DNA of 8,702 bases from an uncultured Streptococcus sp. (lineage in GTDB: Bacteria; Bacillota; Bacilli; Lactobacillales; Streptococcaceae). The stretch spans positions 1 to 8,702 of the forward strand of contig CAJZGQ010000048.1 of assembly GCA_916048115.1 (NCBI GenBank), read 5' to 3'. Each line of letters begins with the position of its first letter. The first letter of the stretch is position 1. Below the pieces are notes generated by a model. That model searched no databases. It worked only from the letters and a program-made list of their open reading frames with translations, and was not told where the DNA came from. A program made the position numbers and the translations under genes. Positions 1 through 5,788 of this stretch are shown here, piece after piece.

Positions 1-29
1 GTCTTGCTCGACAATCCAAAAATAATTGA
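1..29 (+). CDS. possible 3' tail of an upstream gene (partial)
   Basis: In the frame starting at base 3 the sequence reads LARQSKNN followed by TGA at 27-29, and the terminator hairpin begins at the next base. A stop codon abutting a terminator is a common gene end. Another frame stops at 23-25, so the frame is not certain. Only eight codons are visible and no product can be assigned. Confidence 0.25.
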
Positions 30-62
30 GAGGCTAGGACTTTTGTCCCAGCCTCCTTTTTT
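30..62 (+). terminator. Rho-independent terminator, possibly bidirectional
   Basis: GAGGCTAGGAC (30-40) pairs with GTCCCAGCCTC (45-55) over 11 positions with one A-C mismatch and a TTTT loop, followed by CTTTTTT. It would end plus-strand transcription entering from the left. On the minus strand the same hairpin lies just beyond the regulator's stop codon and is followed by a weaker T-rich stretch, so it may serve both convergent genes. From memory, hairpins of the GGCTGGGAC-AAAA-GTCCCAGCC type recur between streptococcal genes. Confidence 0.85.
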
Positions 63-969
63 ATTTATCAAACTTCACTTCCTCAAGCAAGTACTCGATG
101 AATTTTTCTCCCATTTTTGAGAGTGCTGTTTTTTCATGTTTGATGTAGACCAGCTCGATCGGGTCTTCGATATCAAGGGGAATGGAGACGATGTTATTTC
201 CGTTGAGATTGCTGTTGAGAATCCCGGTCGCAATGGTGTAGCCATCCAGACCGATCAAGAGATTAAAGAGAGTCGCTCGGTCACTGACGACGATGGATTT
301 CTTATGATGCTCTTGCGAGAGGATCTCTTCTGAGAAGTAGAAGGAGTTGTGGGTTCCTTGGTCATAGCTAAGGTATGGGAAATCTTCCAGATCAGATAAG
401 TGAACGATCTCTTTCTTGGCAAGAGGATTGCTCTTGCTGACAAAGATATGAGGTTGCGCTGTAAAGAGGTGGGTGGCAATCAGGTGATTATCATCCAGCA
501 TCTTAGAGAGGACATCCCGGTTGTAGCTATTTAAAAAGAGTACGCCAACTTCGCTTCGGAAATTCTTGACGTCATCGATGATCTCCCAAGTCCGCGTCTC
601 CCGTAGGAAGAGCTCGTATTTTTCCATGTCGCTTTTCTTCAATAGTGAAACGAAGGCCTCAACCACGAAGGCATAGTGCTGTGAAGAGACGCTGAAAAGC
701 TCACGAGAACCCACAGGATTTTTATAGCGCTCGGACAAGAGGTCGATCTGCTCCACCACCTGGCGGGCATAAGAGAGGAACTCCATCCCATCGCGGGTCA
801 AAGTGATCCCTTTAGGATTCCGGATAAAGATTTCAATTCCCATCTCATTTTCCAAGTCCTTGACTGCATTGGAAAGGCTAGGTTGCGTGATGAAGAGTTG
901 TTTTGCGGCCTCATTCATAGAGCCGGTTTCGACGATTTTGATAATGTATTGTAATTGTTGTATTCTCAT
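61..969 (-). CDS. cpsY: LysR-family transcriptional regulator, CpsY/MtaR-like
   Basis: This is a 302-residue cytoplasmic DNA-binding regulator of normal LysR-type length. Residues 1-61 form the winged helix-turn-helix; the recognition part runs about 18-37 (GSMNEAAKQLFITQPSLSNAV region). It continues into the linker helix (about 62-82) and an effector-binding domain from about residue 91 to the end. The N-terminus MRIQQLQYIIKIVETGSMNE closely resembles streptococcal CpsY/MtaR as I remember them, which affect methionine uptake, cell-surface properties and survival in neutrophils. That role is family knowledge, not visible here. The start at 967-969 matches the family N-terminus. No Shine-Dalgarno precedes it, and an extended -10 box ends 6 nt before the ATG, suggesting a leaderless mRNA. 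It is transcribed divergently from the membrane-protein gene at 1213. The LysR assignment is near certain; the symbol is less so. Confidence 0.9.
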   Translation of the reverse strand: MRIQQLQYIIKIVETGSMNEAAKQLFITQPSLSNAVKDLENEMGIEIFIRNPKGITLTRDGMEFLSYARQVVEQIDLLSERYKNPVGSRELFSVSSQHYAFVVEAFVSLLKKSDMEKYELFLRETRTWEIIDDVKNFRSEVGVLFLNSYNRDVLSKMLDDNHLIATHLFTAQPHIFVSKSNPLAKKEIVHLSDLEDFPYLSYDQGTHNSFYFSEEILSQEHHKKSIVVSDRATLFNLLIGLDGYTIATGILNSNLNGNNIVSIPLDIEDPIELVYIKHEKTALSKMGEKFIEYLLEEVKFDK

Positions 970-975
970 GCTTTT

Positions 976-984
976 ATTTTAACA
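976..984 (-). promoter_or_regulatory. extended -10 promoter of the LysR gene
   Basis: Read on the minus strand, TGTTAAAAT is an extended -10 (TGn plus TAAAAT, hexamer 981-976). Six bases separate it from the ATG at 969, so the expected start of transcription is the A of the start codon. A weaker alternative is TTTACG (1009-1004) with 17 bp to TATGTT (986-981); it also leaves almost no leader. Confidence 0.5.
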
Positions 985-1107
985 TAAAAGAGCGCGTTTT
1001 TCCCGTAAAATGTGGTCTTTCAAGGACTGTATCAGAGAATAAGACAGGCCGAGGGAGGTAATAGGAAGTAGGCTGGATCAAATGTTTAAAAAATAGAAAA
1101 TTGGAAA

Positions 1108-1135
1108 CAAAATCTCCATCTGGGGACTGATTTTG
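1108..1135. repeat. inverted repeat CAAAATC-N14-GATTTTG
   Basis: CAAAATC (1108-1114) and GATTTTG (1129-1135) are perfect inverted copies 14 bp apart. They lie in the divergent region about 20 bp upstream of the -35 box for the gene at 1213. The position would suit an operator or activator site, but the sequence is AT-rich and a chance match is possible. Confidence 0.3.
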
Positions 1136-1156
1136 ATGGAAAAATACAGTTTTGCC

Positions 1157-1186
1157 TTGCTTAAGGGGTGAGCTGATTGATAGAAT
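1157..1186 (+). promoter_or_regulatory. sigma-A promoter of the membrane-protein gene
   Basis: TTGCTT (1157-1162) is followed after 18 bp by TAGAAT (1181-1186). The bases ahead of the -10 give TGATAGAAT, a full extended -10. The predicted start is about 1193, giving a 20-nt leader with the ribosome-binding site GAGGAG at 1202-1207. Confidence 0.7.
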
Positions 1187-1212
1187 GGTAAAAAATTGAT
1201 TGAGGAGATCTT

Positions 1213-2637
1213 ATGAAAAAACTCGTTTCCTGGTATAAGAAAAAGGATAAGGAATTGGAAAGCCATTTCACAGCCGGTCTGTTGCAGATCAATTTTGTGA
1301 CCAATGCTTTGATTCTATTGGCCTTTTACATTTATTTTATTGTTAGTGAGTCGTTCTATGCAATAAAGGATCCATTCATTCAATTTAGTGTTTGGGCTAT
1401 CATTGCCTTCACGATGGAGATCTTACCCTACGGTCTAACCATTGCCCTCTTTGTTCCCAATATTTTTGTCATCATTTATGGGATCGGCCGGTGGTCCAGC
1501 CTCCAGTTCAAAGAAGCTGAGGAAGAAGCTCCCAAAGATCCGGAACTGTTTGAGGATAGAGGGCCAGTAAAGGGCGAAGAACTGATAGAAGAGGATACAT
1601 TCACAATTGAAACATCAAGTCCTAAGCCTGTCAAAGAGAAAAAGCAACAGCCTACCATTGTTCTTTGGTTTGGTCTCTTTGGTTGCTTTCTCGAAGCGAT
1701 TTTCATTTACATCGTCAAGGAGATGACCTTTTACGATTGGAGTGAGAGTTTGGTCAATTCTCAGAAGCATGCTTTGATCTGGTCTGGCGCCTATCCGACC
1801 TTCTTCACACTGGCAGCTCTTACTTTACTAGCTTTGATTATTTATTCCTACAGAGATGCGAATTCACTCTCGCCGTTAGCAAATGTCTTCTGCATCAGTG
1901 GCATTCTAGGAGGTGTGGTTCTTCTCTTAGTTTTCGATAATCAACTGCAGGTAGCAAGTTTTCACACCTTTTTCTTACTGATCTATTCCATCTATCTCTT
2001 ATGGGTTCGCATTAAGGAGTGGCAGGAAGATCGAACAGAGATAAGCTATGAGAATCGTCTGCTTCAATGGCTCCATCAGCTCTTAAATCGGTCGCGTAAC
2101 TGGCCTTGGCTAGCGGTCCTTGTCGCTCTTCCAACCCTTGCCCTTGTTGTCCTTGTTCTCATGCTCTTTGGGCAGCAACCGGATTCCATGATCAAGGCCT
2201 GGACCAATACAGCTGACTGGGCCTTCTCACAGAAGATCCCTCCTCAGAATCTCATCATGGATGAGCACTATCTCTGTACGGTTGCGGCTGGCGGCCATGA
2301 AAATGTTGTCAAGCCCCAGCGGATGGGCGTCCGCCACGGTCATCCAGTCGTTGTCAATCGCCAGCTCTGTATTGCCAATGCCTTTGAACAGGTGCTAGAA
2401 GAAAAGACGCCACGATTCCATCGCTTCTTGCGTCGCAATTATGACCGCTATGGCTATCCCTTTGCCAAACATATCAAGAAGAAATGGGCTATGGACCTGA
2501 TCTATTATCTGATGAAACCCTTGGAATGGCTCTTTTTACTGGTTCTTTATCTAGTCGATCGTAAGCCCGAGAACCGAATCGCTATGCAATACATCAAGCC
2601 GATTCCAGAAGATTTTGATCCCAAGAAAGCTTCCTAA
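1213..2637 (+). CDS. multi-pass membrane protein, DUF6688-like
   Basis: This 474-residue integral membrane protein has no proven function. Hydrophobic segments lie at about 28-47, 56-72, 74-92, 148-168, 192-211, 222-242, 249-266 and 297-320. A last hydrophobic stretch is at about 434-448. A charged acidic/lysine-rich loop (about 100-146) separates the first three segments from the rest. The C-terminal part (about 346-465) is the most family-like. It has DEHYLCTVAAGGH (350-362), a basic stretch with VKPQRMGVRHGH (366-377), VVVNRQLCIANAFEQ (379-393), and the end MKPLEWLFLLVLYLVDRKPE. I recall this pattern from the DUF6688 family, which is uncharacterised. The ATG is supported by GGAG (1204-1207) at 5 nt. 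No terminator follows; the pyr promoter starts 15 bp after the stop. Its position beside pyrK does not imply a role in pyrimidine synthesis. Confidence 0.8.
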   Translation: MKKLVSWYKKKDKELESHFTAGLLQINFVTNALILLAFYIYFIVSESFYAIKDPFIQFSVWAIIAFTMEILPYGLTIALFVPNIFVIIYGIGRWSSLQFKEAEEEAPKDPELFEDRGPVKGEELIEEDTFTIETSSPKPVKEKKQQPTIVLWFGLFGCFLEAIFIYIVKEMTFYDWSESLVNSQKHALIWSGAYPTFFTLAALTLLALIIYSYRDANSLSPLANVFCISGILGGVVLLLVFDNQLQVASFHTFFLLIYSIYLLWVRIKEWQEDRTEISYENRLLQWLHQLLNRSRNWPWLAVLVALPTLALVVLVLMLFGQQPDSMIKAWTNTADWAFSQKIPPQNLIMDEHYLCTVAAGGHENVVKPQRMGVRHGHPVVVNRQLCIANAFEQVLEEKTPRFHRFLRRNYDRYGYPFAKHIKKKWAMDLIYYLMKPLEWLFLLVLYLVDRKPENRIAMQYIKPIPEDFDPKKAS

Positions 2638-2652
2638 GTCACCGATTTCTAC

Positions 2653-2681
2653 TTGACAAGTGACAAGGAGCGCGATATAAT
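2653..2681 (+). promoter_or_regulatory. consensus sigma-A promoter of pyrK-pyrDB
   Basis: TTGACA (2653-2658) and TATAAT (2676-2681) both match consensus exactly, with the ideal 17-bp spacer. The predicted start is near 2688, just ahead of the PyrR recognition element. A promoter this strong fits control by attenuation after initiation. The -35 box sits inside the short palindrome ACTTGACAAGT (2651-2661). Confidence 0.92.
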
Positions 2682-2694
2682 GAGACAAATTTAA

Positions 2695-2798
2695 CCTTTA
2701 AGAGGTCCAGAGAGGCCTGCAAGGAAAGACAGAAAAAAGATCAGCGGACGGTGTCTAGCTGATCATTTGTAGGGCCTTGCTTTTGCGAGGTCTTTTTT
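2695..2798 (+). promoter_or_regulatory. PyrR-binding attenuator leader ahead of pyrK
   Basis: The RNA from 2695 to 2724 folds as the PyrR-binding anti-antiterminator: CCTT (2695-2698) pairs with AAGG (2721-2724) around the conserved TCCAGAGAGGC core (2706-2716). The competing antiterminator pairs GCAAGG (2719-2724) with CCTTGC (2775-2780). It encloses a second hairpin, GATCAGC (2739-2745) with GCTGATC (2758-2764), extended by AAA/TTT. CCTTGC is also the 5' arm of the terminator, so the folds exclude each other. By family knowledge, PyrR with bound UMP/UTP stabilises the first hairpin, which lets the terminator form. pyrR itself is not in the window. Confidence 0.93.
2771..2798 (+). terminator. 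regulated intrinsic terminator of the pyrK leader
   Basis: AGGGCCTTGC (2771-2780) pairs with GCGAGGTCTT (2785-2794) around a TTTT loop, including two G-T wobble pairs, and runs into the T tract 2793-2798. It lies 25 bp ahead of the pyrK start and forms only when the antiterminator does not. Confidence 0.88.
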
Positions 2799-2822
2799 GC
2801 TGAAAGAAAGAAGAGGATATCA

Positions 2823-3629
2823 ATGGTCAGTGACAGTTGTAAAAAACGCTTTGGCAAAATCATGATGGAGGAGATGGAGCTGGTCGCTCAAGAAGAGATA
2901 GCTCCCCGCATCTATTCTATGATCTTGAAGGGGGAAATGGTGGCGCAGATGCTACCAGGTCAATTCCTTCATATCCGAGTCCCTGATGGGGCCAAGCTCC
3001 TTCGCCGTCCGATTTCAATTTCTGAGATTGATCCTGAGACACAGACGTGTCGCTTGATCTACCGCATCGAAGGTGGGGGGACAGCTATCTTTTCCCAATT
3101 GCCAATCGGTAGCAAACTAAGCGTGATGGGGCCTCAGGGAAATGGCTTTGATCTCACCAATCTCGGCCAAGGTCAGAAAGCCTTGATCATCGGTGGCGGG
3201 ATCGGTGTTCCTCCTTTGGTCCAAGTGGCCAAACAACTCCATGAGCAAGGGGTAGAAGTTGAAGTGGTTGTCGGATTTGCGACCAAAGAAGCCGTCATTT
3301 TGGAAGAAGAGCTTTCTCAGGTGGCTCATGTCACTGTAACGACAGACGATGGATCTTATGGTACCAAGGGCTATGTCTCGTCGGTTATTGATCAGATGGA
3401 CCAGGAGTTTGACGCTATCTATTCTTGTGGAGCACCTGGCATGCTCAAATATGTCAATACCAAGTTTCATGACCATCCCCGCGCCTACATTTCCATGGAA
3501 TCCCGTATGGCTTGTGGGATGGGGGCTTGCTACGCCTGTGTGGTGCATCTGGAAAATGAAAGCCAAGCAGCCAATAAGCGCGTGTGTGAAGATGGACCGG
3601 TATTTGAAACCGGTACGATTGTGATGTAG
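2823..3629 (+). CDS. pyrK: dihydroorotate dehydrogenase B, electron-transfer (FAD/[2Fe-2S]) subunit
   Basis: PyrK passes electrons from the FMN of PyrDB through a [2Fe-2S] cluster and FAD to NAD+. This lets the heterotetramer oxidise dihydroorotate to orotate in the cytoplasm. Visible motifs are RRPISIS (61-67) for FAD, GGGTAIF (84-90), GPQGNGF (103-109), the nucleotide-binding IIGGGIGVPPL (122-132), and SCGAPGM for NAD. Four cluster cysteines lie near the C-terminus at 231, 236, 239 and 255 (C-X4-C-X2-C-X15-C). The 268-residue length is about 10-17 longer than usual at the N-terminus. The start at 2823 is chosen because AGAGGA (2812-2817) sits 5 nt upstream. Internal ATGs at 2862, 2865 and 2874 agree better with family N-termini. 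The stop lies 9 bp before pyrDB. Confidence 0.96.
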   Translation: MVSDSCKKRFGKIMMEEMELVAQEEIAPRIYSMILKGEMVAQMLPGQFLHIRVPDGAKLLRRPISISEIDPETQTCRLIYRIEGGGTAIFSQLPIGSKLSVMGPQGNGFDLTNLGQGQKALIIGGGIGVPPLVQVAKQLHEQGVEVEVVVGFATKEAVILEEELSQVAHVTVTTDDGSYGTKGYVSSVIDQMDQEFDAIYSCGAPGMLKYVNTKFHDHPRAYISMESRMACGMGACYACVVHLENESQAANKRVCEDGPVFETGTIVM

Positions 3630-4577
<948 letters not shown>

Positions 4578-4581
4578 ATCC

Positions 4582-4610
4582 TTGACTTTTCCTAAATATC
4601 GTACTACAAT
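4582..4610 (+). promoter_or_regulatory. sigma-A promoter of pyrF
   Basis: TTGACT (4582-4587) and TACAAT (4605-4610) are separated by 17 bp, one mismatch each from consensus. The predicted start is near 4617, three bases ahead of the PyrR element. No terminator separates it from pyrDB, so pyrF may also receive read-through from the pyrK promoter. Confidence 0.87.
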
Positions 4611-4619
4611 AAATAAAAA

Positions 4620-4721
4620 CCTTTAAAGCAGTCCAGAGAGGCTCCTAAGGTCTAGACGGTGAATCATGGTAGTTGTTCCTACCTAATTTTCGTGTAACCT
4701 TGCCTCGGGCAAGGTTTTTTT
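4620..4721 (+). promoter_or_regulatory. second PyrR-binding attenuator leader, ahead of pyrF
   Basis: CCTT (4620-4623) pairs with AAGG (4647-4650) around GTCCAGAGAGGC (4631-4642), the PyrR recognition core shared with the pyrK leader. The antiterminator pairs AAGGT (4647-4651) with ACCTT (4697-4701), enclosing the small hairpin GGTAG/CTACC (4668-4672 with 4679-4683). ACCTT also belongs to the terminator's 5' arm, giving the usual switch. The two leaders share the PyrR core and terminator logic but differ between them. Confidence 0.93.
4696..4721 (+). terminator. regulated intrinsic terminator of the pyrF leader
   Basis: AACCTTGCC (4696-4704) pairs perfectly with GGCAAGGTT (4708-4716) around a TCG loop, followed by T to 4721. 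This 9-bp stem is stronger than the pyrK-leader terminator, which contains two wobble pairs. Confidence 0.93.
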
Positions 4722-4756
4722 GTAGACAAAATGATCAATCAAAAAAGGAGTAATCC

Positions 4757-5449
4757 ATGCGTGAAGAACGTCCTATTATCGCCCTTGACTTCCCAGCTTT
4801 CGAGGATGTCAAAAATTTTTTAGAGCATTTTCCAGAAGACGAAAAATTATTTGTAAAAATCGGAATGGAATTTTTCTATGCAGTTGGTCCTGAAATTGTA
4901 CATTACCTCAAAGGGCTTGGACACAGTATTTTCCTTGATTTAAAATTGCATGATATCCCAAATACAGTCAAATCAGCTATGTCCGTACTGGGGACTTTCG
5001 GAGTAGATATGGTGACGGTCCACGCAGCCGGTGGTGTGGAGATGATGCGCGAAGCTAAGGCAGCTCTTGGTGAAGGAGCTAAATTGGTAGCCGTGACCCA
5101 GTTGACTTCTACCAGTGAAGAAGACATGCGTGATTGCCAAAACATCCAAACAACAGTCCAAGAATCAGTAGTCAATTATGCTCGCAAGGCCCAAGAAGCA
5201 GGCTTGGATGGTGTTGTCTGCTCAGCCCATGAAGTAGCCTTGATCAAAGATGCCACTTCGTCAGACTTTGTCTGTGTCACACCAGGGATTCGTCCTGCTG
5301 GAGCTGAAATCGGCGACCAAAAACGGGTTATGACGCCACAAGAAGCCCATAAAATTGGATCGGACTATATTGTTGTTGGACGCCCCATTATTCAAGCAGA
5401 AAATCCATGGGACGCTTACCATGAAATTAAGAGACAGTGGAATGCGTAA
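4757..5449 (+). CDS. pyrF: orotidine 5'-phosphate decarboxylase
   Basis: PyrF decarboxylates OMP to UMP, the last step of the pathway, in the cytoplasm. The 230-residue TIM barrel has the normal length for the short bacterial class. ALDFP (9-13) carries D11 and KIG begins at K34. The catalytic network is in [11 protein letters not shown] (60-70), with D61, K63 and D66. The phosphate-binding loops are GIRPAG (177-182) and VVGRPI (206-211). The start has AAAGGAG (4744-4750) at 6 nt. It is the first gene after its own PyrR attenuator. The 3' end is unusual: the bases encoding the last residues and the stop (5440-5447, GAATGCGT) are an inverted copy of ACGCATTC inside the downstream repeat array. 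A hairpin also overlaps the stop codon. Confidence 0.97.
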   Translation: MREERPIIALDFPAFEDVKNFLEHFPEDEKLFVKIGMEFFYAVGPEIVHYLKGLGHSIFLDLKLHDIPNTVKSAMSVLGTFGVDMVTVHAAGGVEMMREAKAALGEGAKLVAVTQLTSTSEEDMRDCQNIQTTVQESVVNYARKAQEAGLDGVVCSAHEVALIKDATSSDFVCVTPGIRPAGAEIGDQKRVMTPQEAHKIGSDYIVVGRPIIQAENPWDAYHEIKRQWNA

Positions 5450-5480
5450 GAGCTACTAAAAGTGAAACTTTTGTAGCTCT
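5449..5480 (+). repeat. hairpin A, overlapping the pyrF stop
   Basis: AGAGCTAC (5449-5456) pairs with GTAGCTCT (5473-5480). AAAAG (5458-5462) pairs with CTTTT (5468-5472), with T5457 bulged and a TGAAA loop. It is followed by ACGGG rather than T residues, so it is not a usual terminator. A decayed copy lies at 5660-5688. Confidence 0.85.
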
Positions 5481-5482
5481 AC

Positions 5483-5505
5483 GGGAAGTCCTACGGGACC
5501 TTCCC
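5483..5505 (+). repeat. hairpin A2 over a 12-bp duplication
   Basis: GGGAA (5483-5487) pairs with TTCCC (5501-5505) and GTCC (5488-5491) with GGAC (5496-5499), with C5500 bulged and a TACG loop. TACGGG occurs at 5480-5485 and again 12 bp later at 5492-5497. The equivalent place in the third motif copy has only one TACGGG, so this hairpin may have arisen by a short tandem duplication. Confidence 0.65.
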
Positions 5506-5519
5506 TAACGCATTCACTA
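5495..5519 (+). repeat. repeat motif, copy 1
   Basis: The motif reads GGG(A)CCTTCCCTAA, then a variable triplet (CGC here), then ATTCACTA, ending at the first base of hairpin B. It has one extra A relative to copies 2 and 3. Confidence 0.85.
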
Positions 5520-5558
5520 GATCACAGAAGAGAAAATGATCGTTTCTCTTCTGTGATC
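5520..5558 (+). repeat. hairpin B: 16-bp perfect stem, 7-nt loop
   Basis: GATCACAGAAGAGAAA (5520-5535) is the exact reverse complement of TTTCTCTTCTGTGATC (5543-5558). The loop is ATGATCG. The left flank is TTCACTA and the right flank GTCGGAA, both identical to those of hairpin C. There is no following T tract. Confidence 0.95.
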
Positions 5559-5581
5559 GTCGGAATAATCGAAGCCCGATA

Positions 5582-5605
5582 GGGCCTTCCCTAAACTATT
5601 CACTA
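5582..5605 (+). repeat. repeat motif, copy 2
   Basis: Same 24-nt motif as copy 3 except that the variable triplet is ACT instead of CGC. It ends at the first base of hairpin C. The block AATCGAAGCCCGAT just upstream (5567-5580) can form a small ATCG/CGAT hairpin. It occupies the place held by the hairpin-A type elements before copies 1 and 3. Confidence 0.85.
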
Positions 5606-5644
5606 GATTTAGAGGATAAAAATAATCGTTTTATCCTCTAAATC
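5606..5644 (+). repeat. hairpin C: 16-bp perfect stem, 7-nt loop
   Basis: GATTTAGAGGATAAAA (5606-5621) is the exact reverse complement of TTTTATCCTCTAAATC (5629-5644). The loop ATAATCG differs from that of hairpin B at one base. Stem positions 1-3 (GAT) and 14-16 (AAA) match hairpin B; positions 4-13 differ at all ten sites, yet pairing is perfect in both. Confidence 0.95.
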
Positions 5645-5659
5645 GTCGGAACACTAATC

Positions 5660-5688
5660 GCTACTAAAAGTGAAATTTTTGTAACTCT
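5660..5688 (+). repeat. decayed second copy of hairpin A
   Basis: Compared with 5452-5480 this copy differs at two bases, C5468 to T5676 and G5476 to A5684. Both lie in the 3' arm: one gives a G-T wobble, the other an A-C mismatch. The outer three pairs of hairpin A are missing because the preceding bases are ATC rather than AGA. Confidence 0.8.
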
Positions 5689-5691
5689 ACG

Positions 5692-5715
5692 GGGCCTTCC
5701 CTAACGCATTCACTA
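5692..5715 (+). repeat. repeat motif, copy 3
   Basis: The variable triplet is CGC, as in copy 1. It is not followed by a third long hairpin: the sequence continues ACCTG and becomes AT-rich non-repeat DNA up to pyrE. This marks the array's right edge. Confidence 0.85.
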
Positions 5716-5788
5716 ACCTGTAATGTTGTTGTTTAAATCTAAAAATGATTTAATTCGTATATGATTAAAATCGTAAAAAGGAGTCGTC

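Larger units (their letters stand above)
5436..5715 (+). repeat. structured degenerate-repeat array between pyrF and pyrE (unrecognised family)
   Basis: The 339 bp between pyrF and pyrE hold no credible gene, but almost all of the first 265 bp is repeats and hairpins. The order is: hairpin A (5449-5480), hairpin A2 (5483-5505), motif copy 1 (5495-5519), hairpin B (5520-5558), motif copy 2 (5582-5605), hairpin C (5606-5644), a decayed copy of A (5660-5688), motif copy 3 (5692-5715). Each B/C hairpin is followed by GTCGGAA. The ends are loosely inverted: AGTGGAATGCGT at 5436-5447 against ACGCATTCACT at 5704-5714. That would suit a small non-autonomous element, although I see no target-site duplication. 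None of the hairpins is followed by a T tract. I cannot match it to BOX, RUP or SPRITE repeats from memory. Confidence 0.8.

Noticed and set aside
970..1212. MtaR/MetR-type regulator binding box in the divergent region
   Set aside because: I looked for a TATAGTTT-like palindrome and found none; only the generic CAAAATC inverted repeat is present.
3117..3566. Minus-strand 149-codon open frame inside pyrK
   Set aside because: It is antisense to an unmistakable PyrK reading frame, has no family resemblance and no ribosome-binding context.
5449..5644. Hairpins A, B and C as intrinsic terminators of pyrF
   Set aside because: The stems are strong, but they are followed by ACGGG or GTCGGAA, with no T tract.
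5436..5715. CRISPR or other guide-RNA array (for example a tandem interspaced guide array with edge and loop repeats)
   Set aside because: The fixed frame around variable 10-bp cores is suggestive. However, there are only two units, the two variable segments of each unit are self-complementary and would fold on themselves, unit spacing is irregular, and no effector gene is in the window.
5436..5715. BOX, RUP or SPRITE repeat
   Set aside because: The modules I remember for these pneumococcal repeats do not match the motif sequences here; I could not run a search.
5760..5771. Dedicated pyrE promoter (TATGAT or TAAAAT as -10)
   Set aside because: The -10-like hexamers in this AT-rich stretch have no -35 match at 16-18 bp and no extended -10 TG, so support is too weak to annotate.
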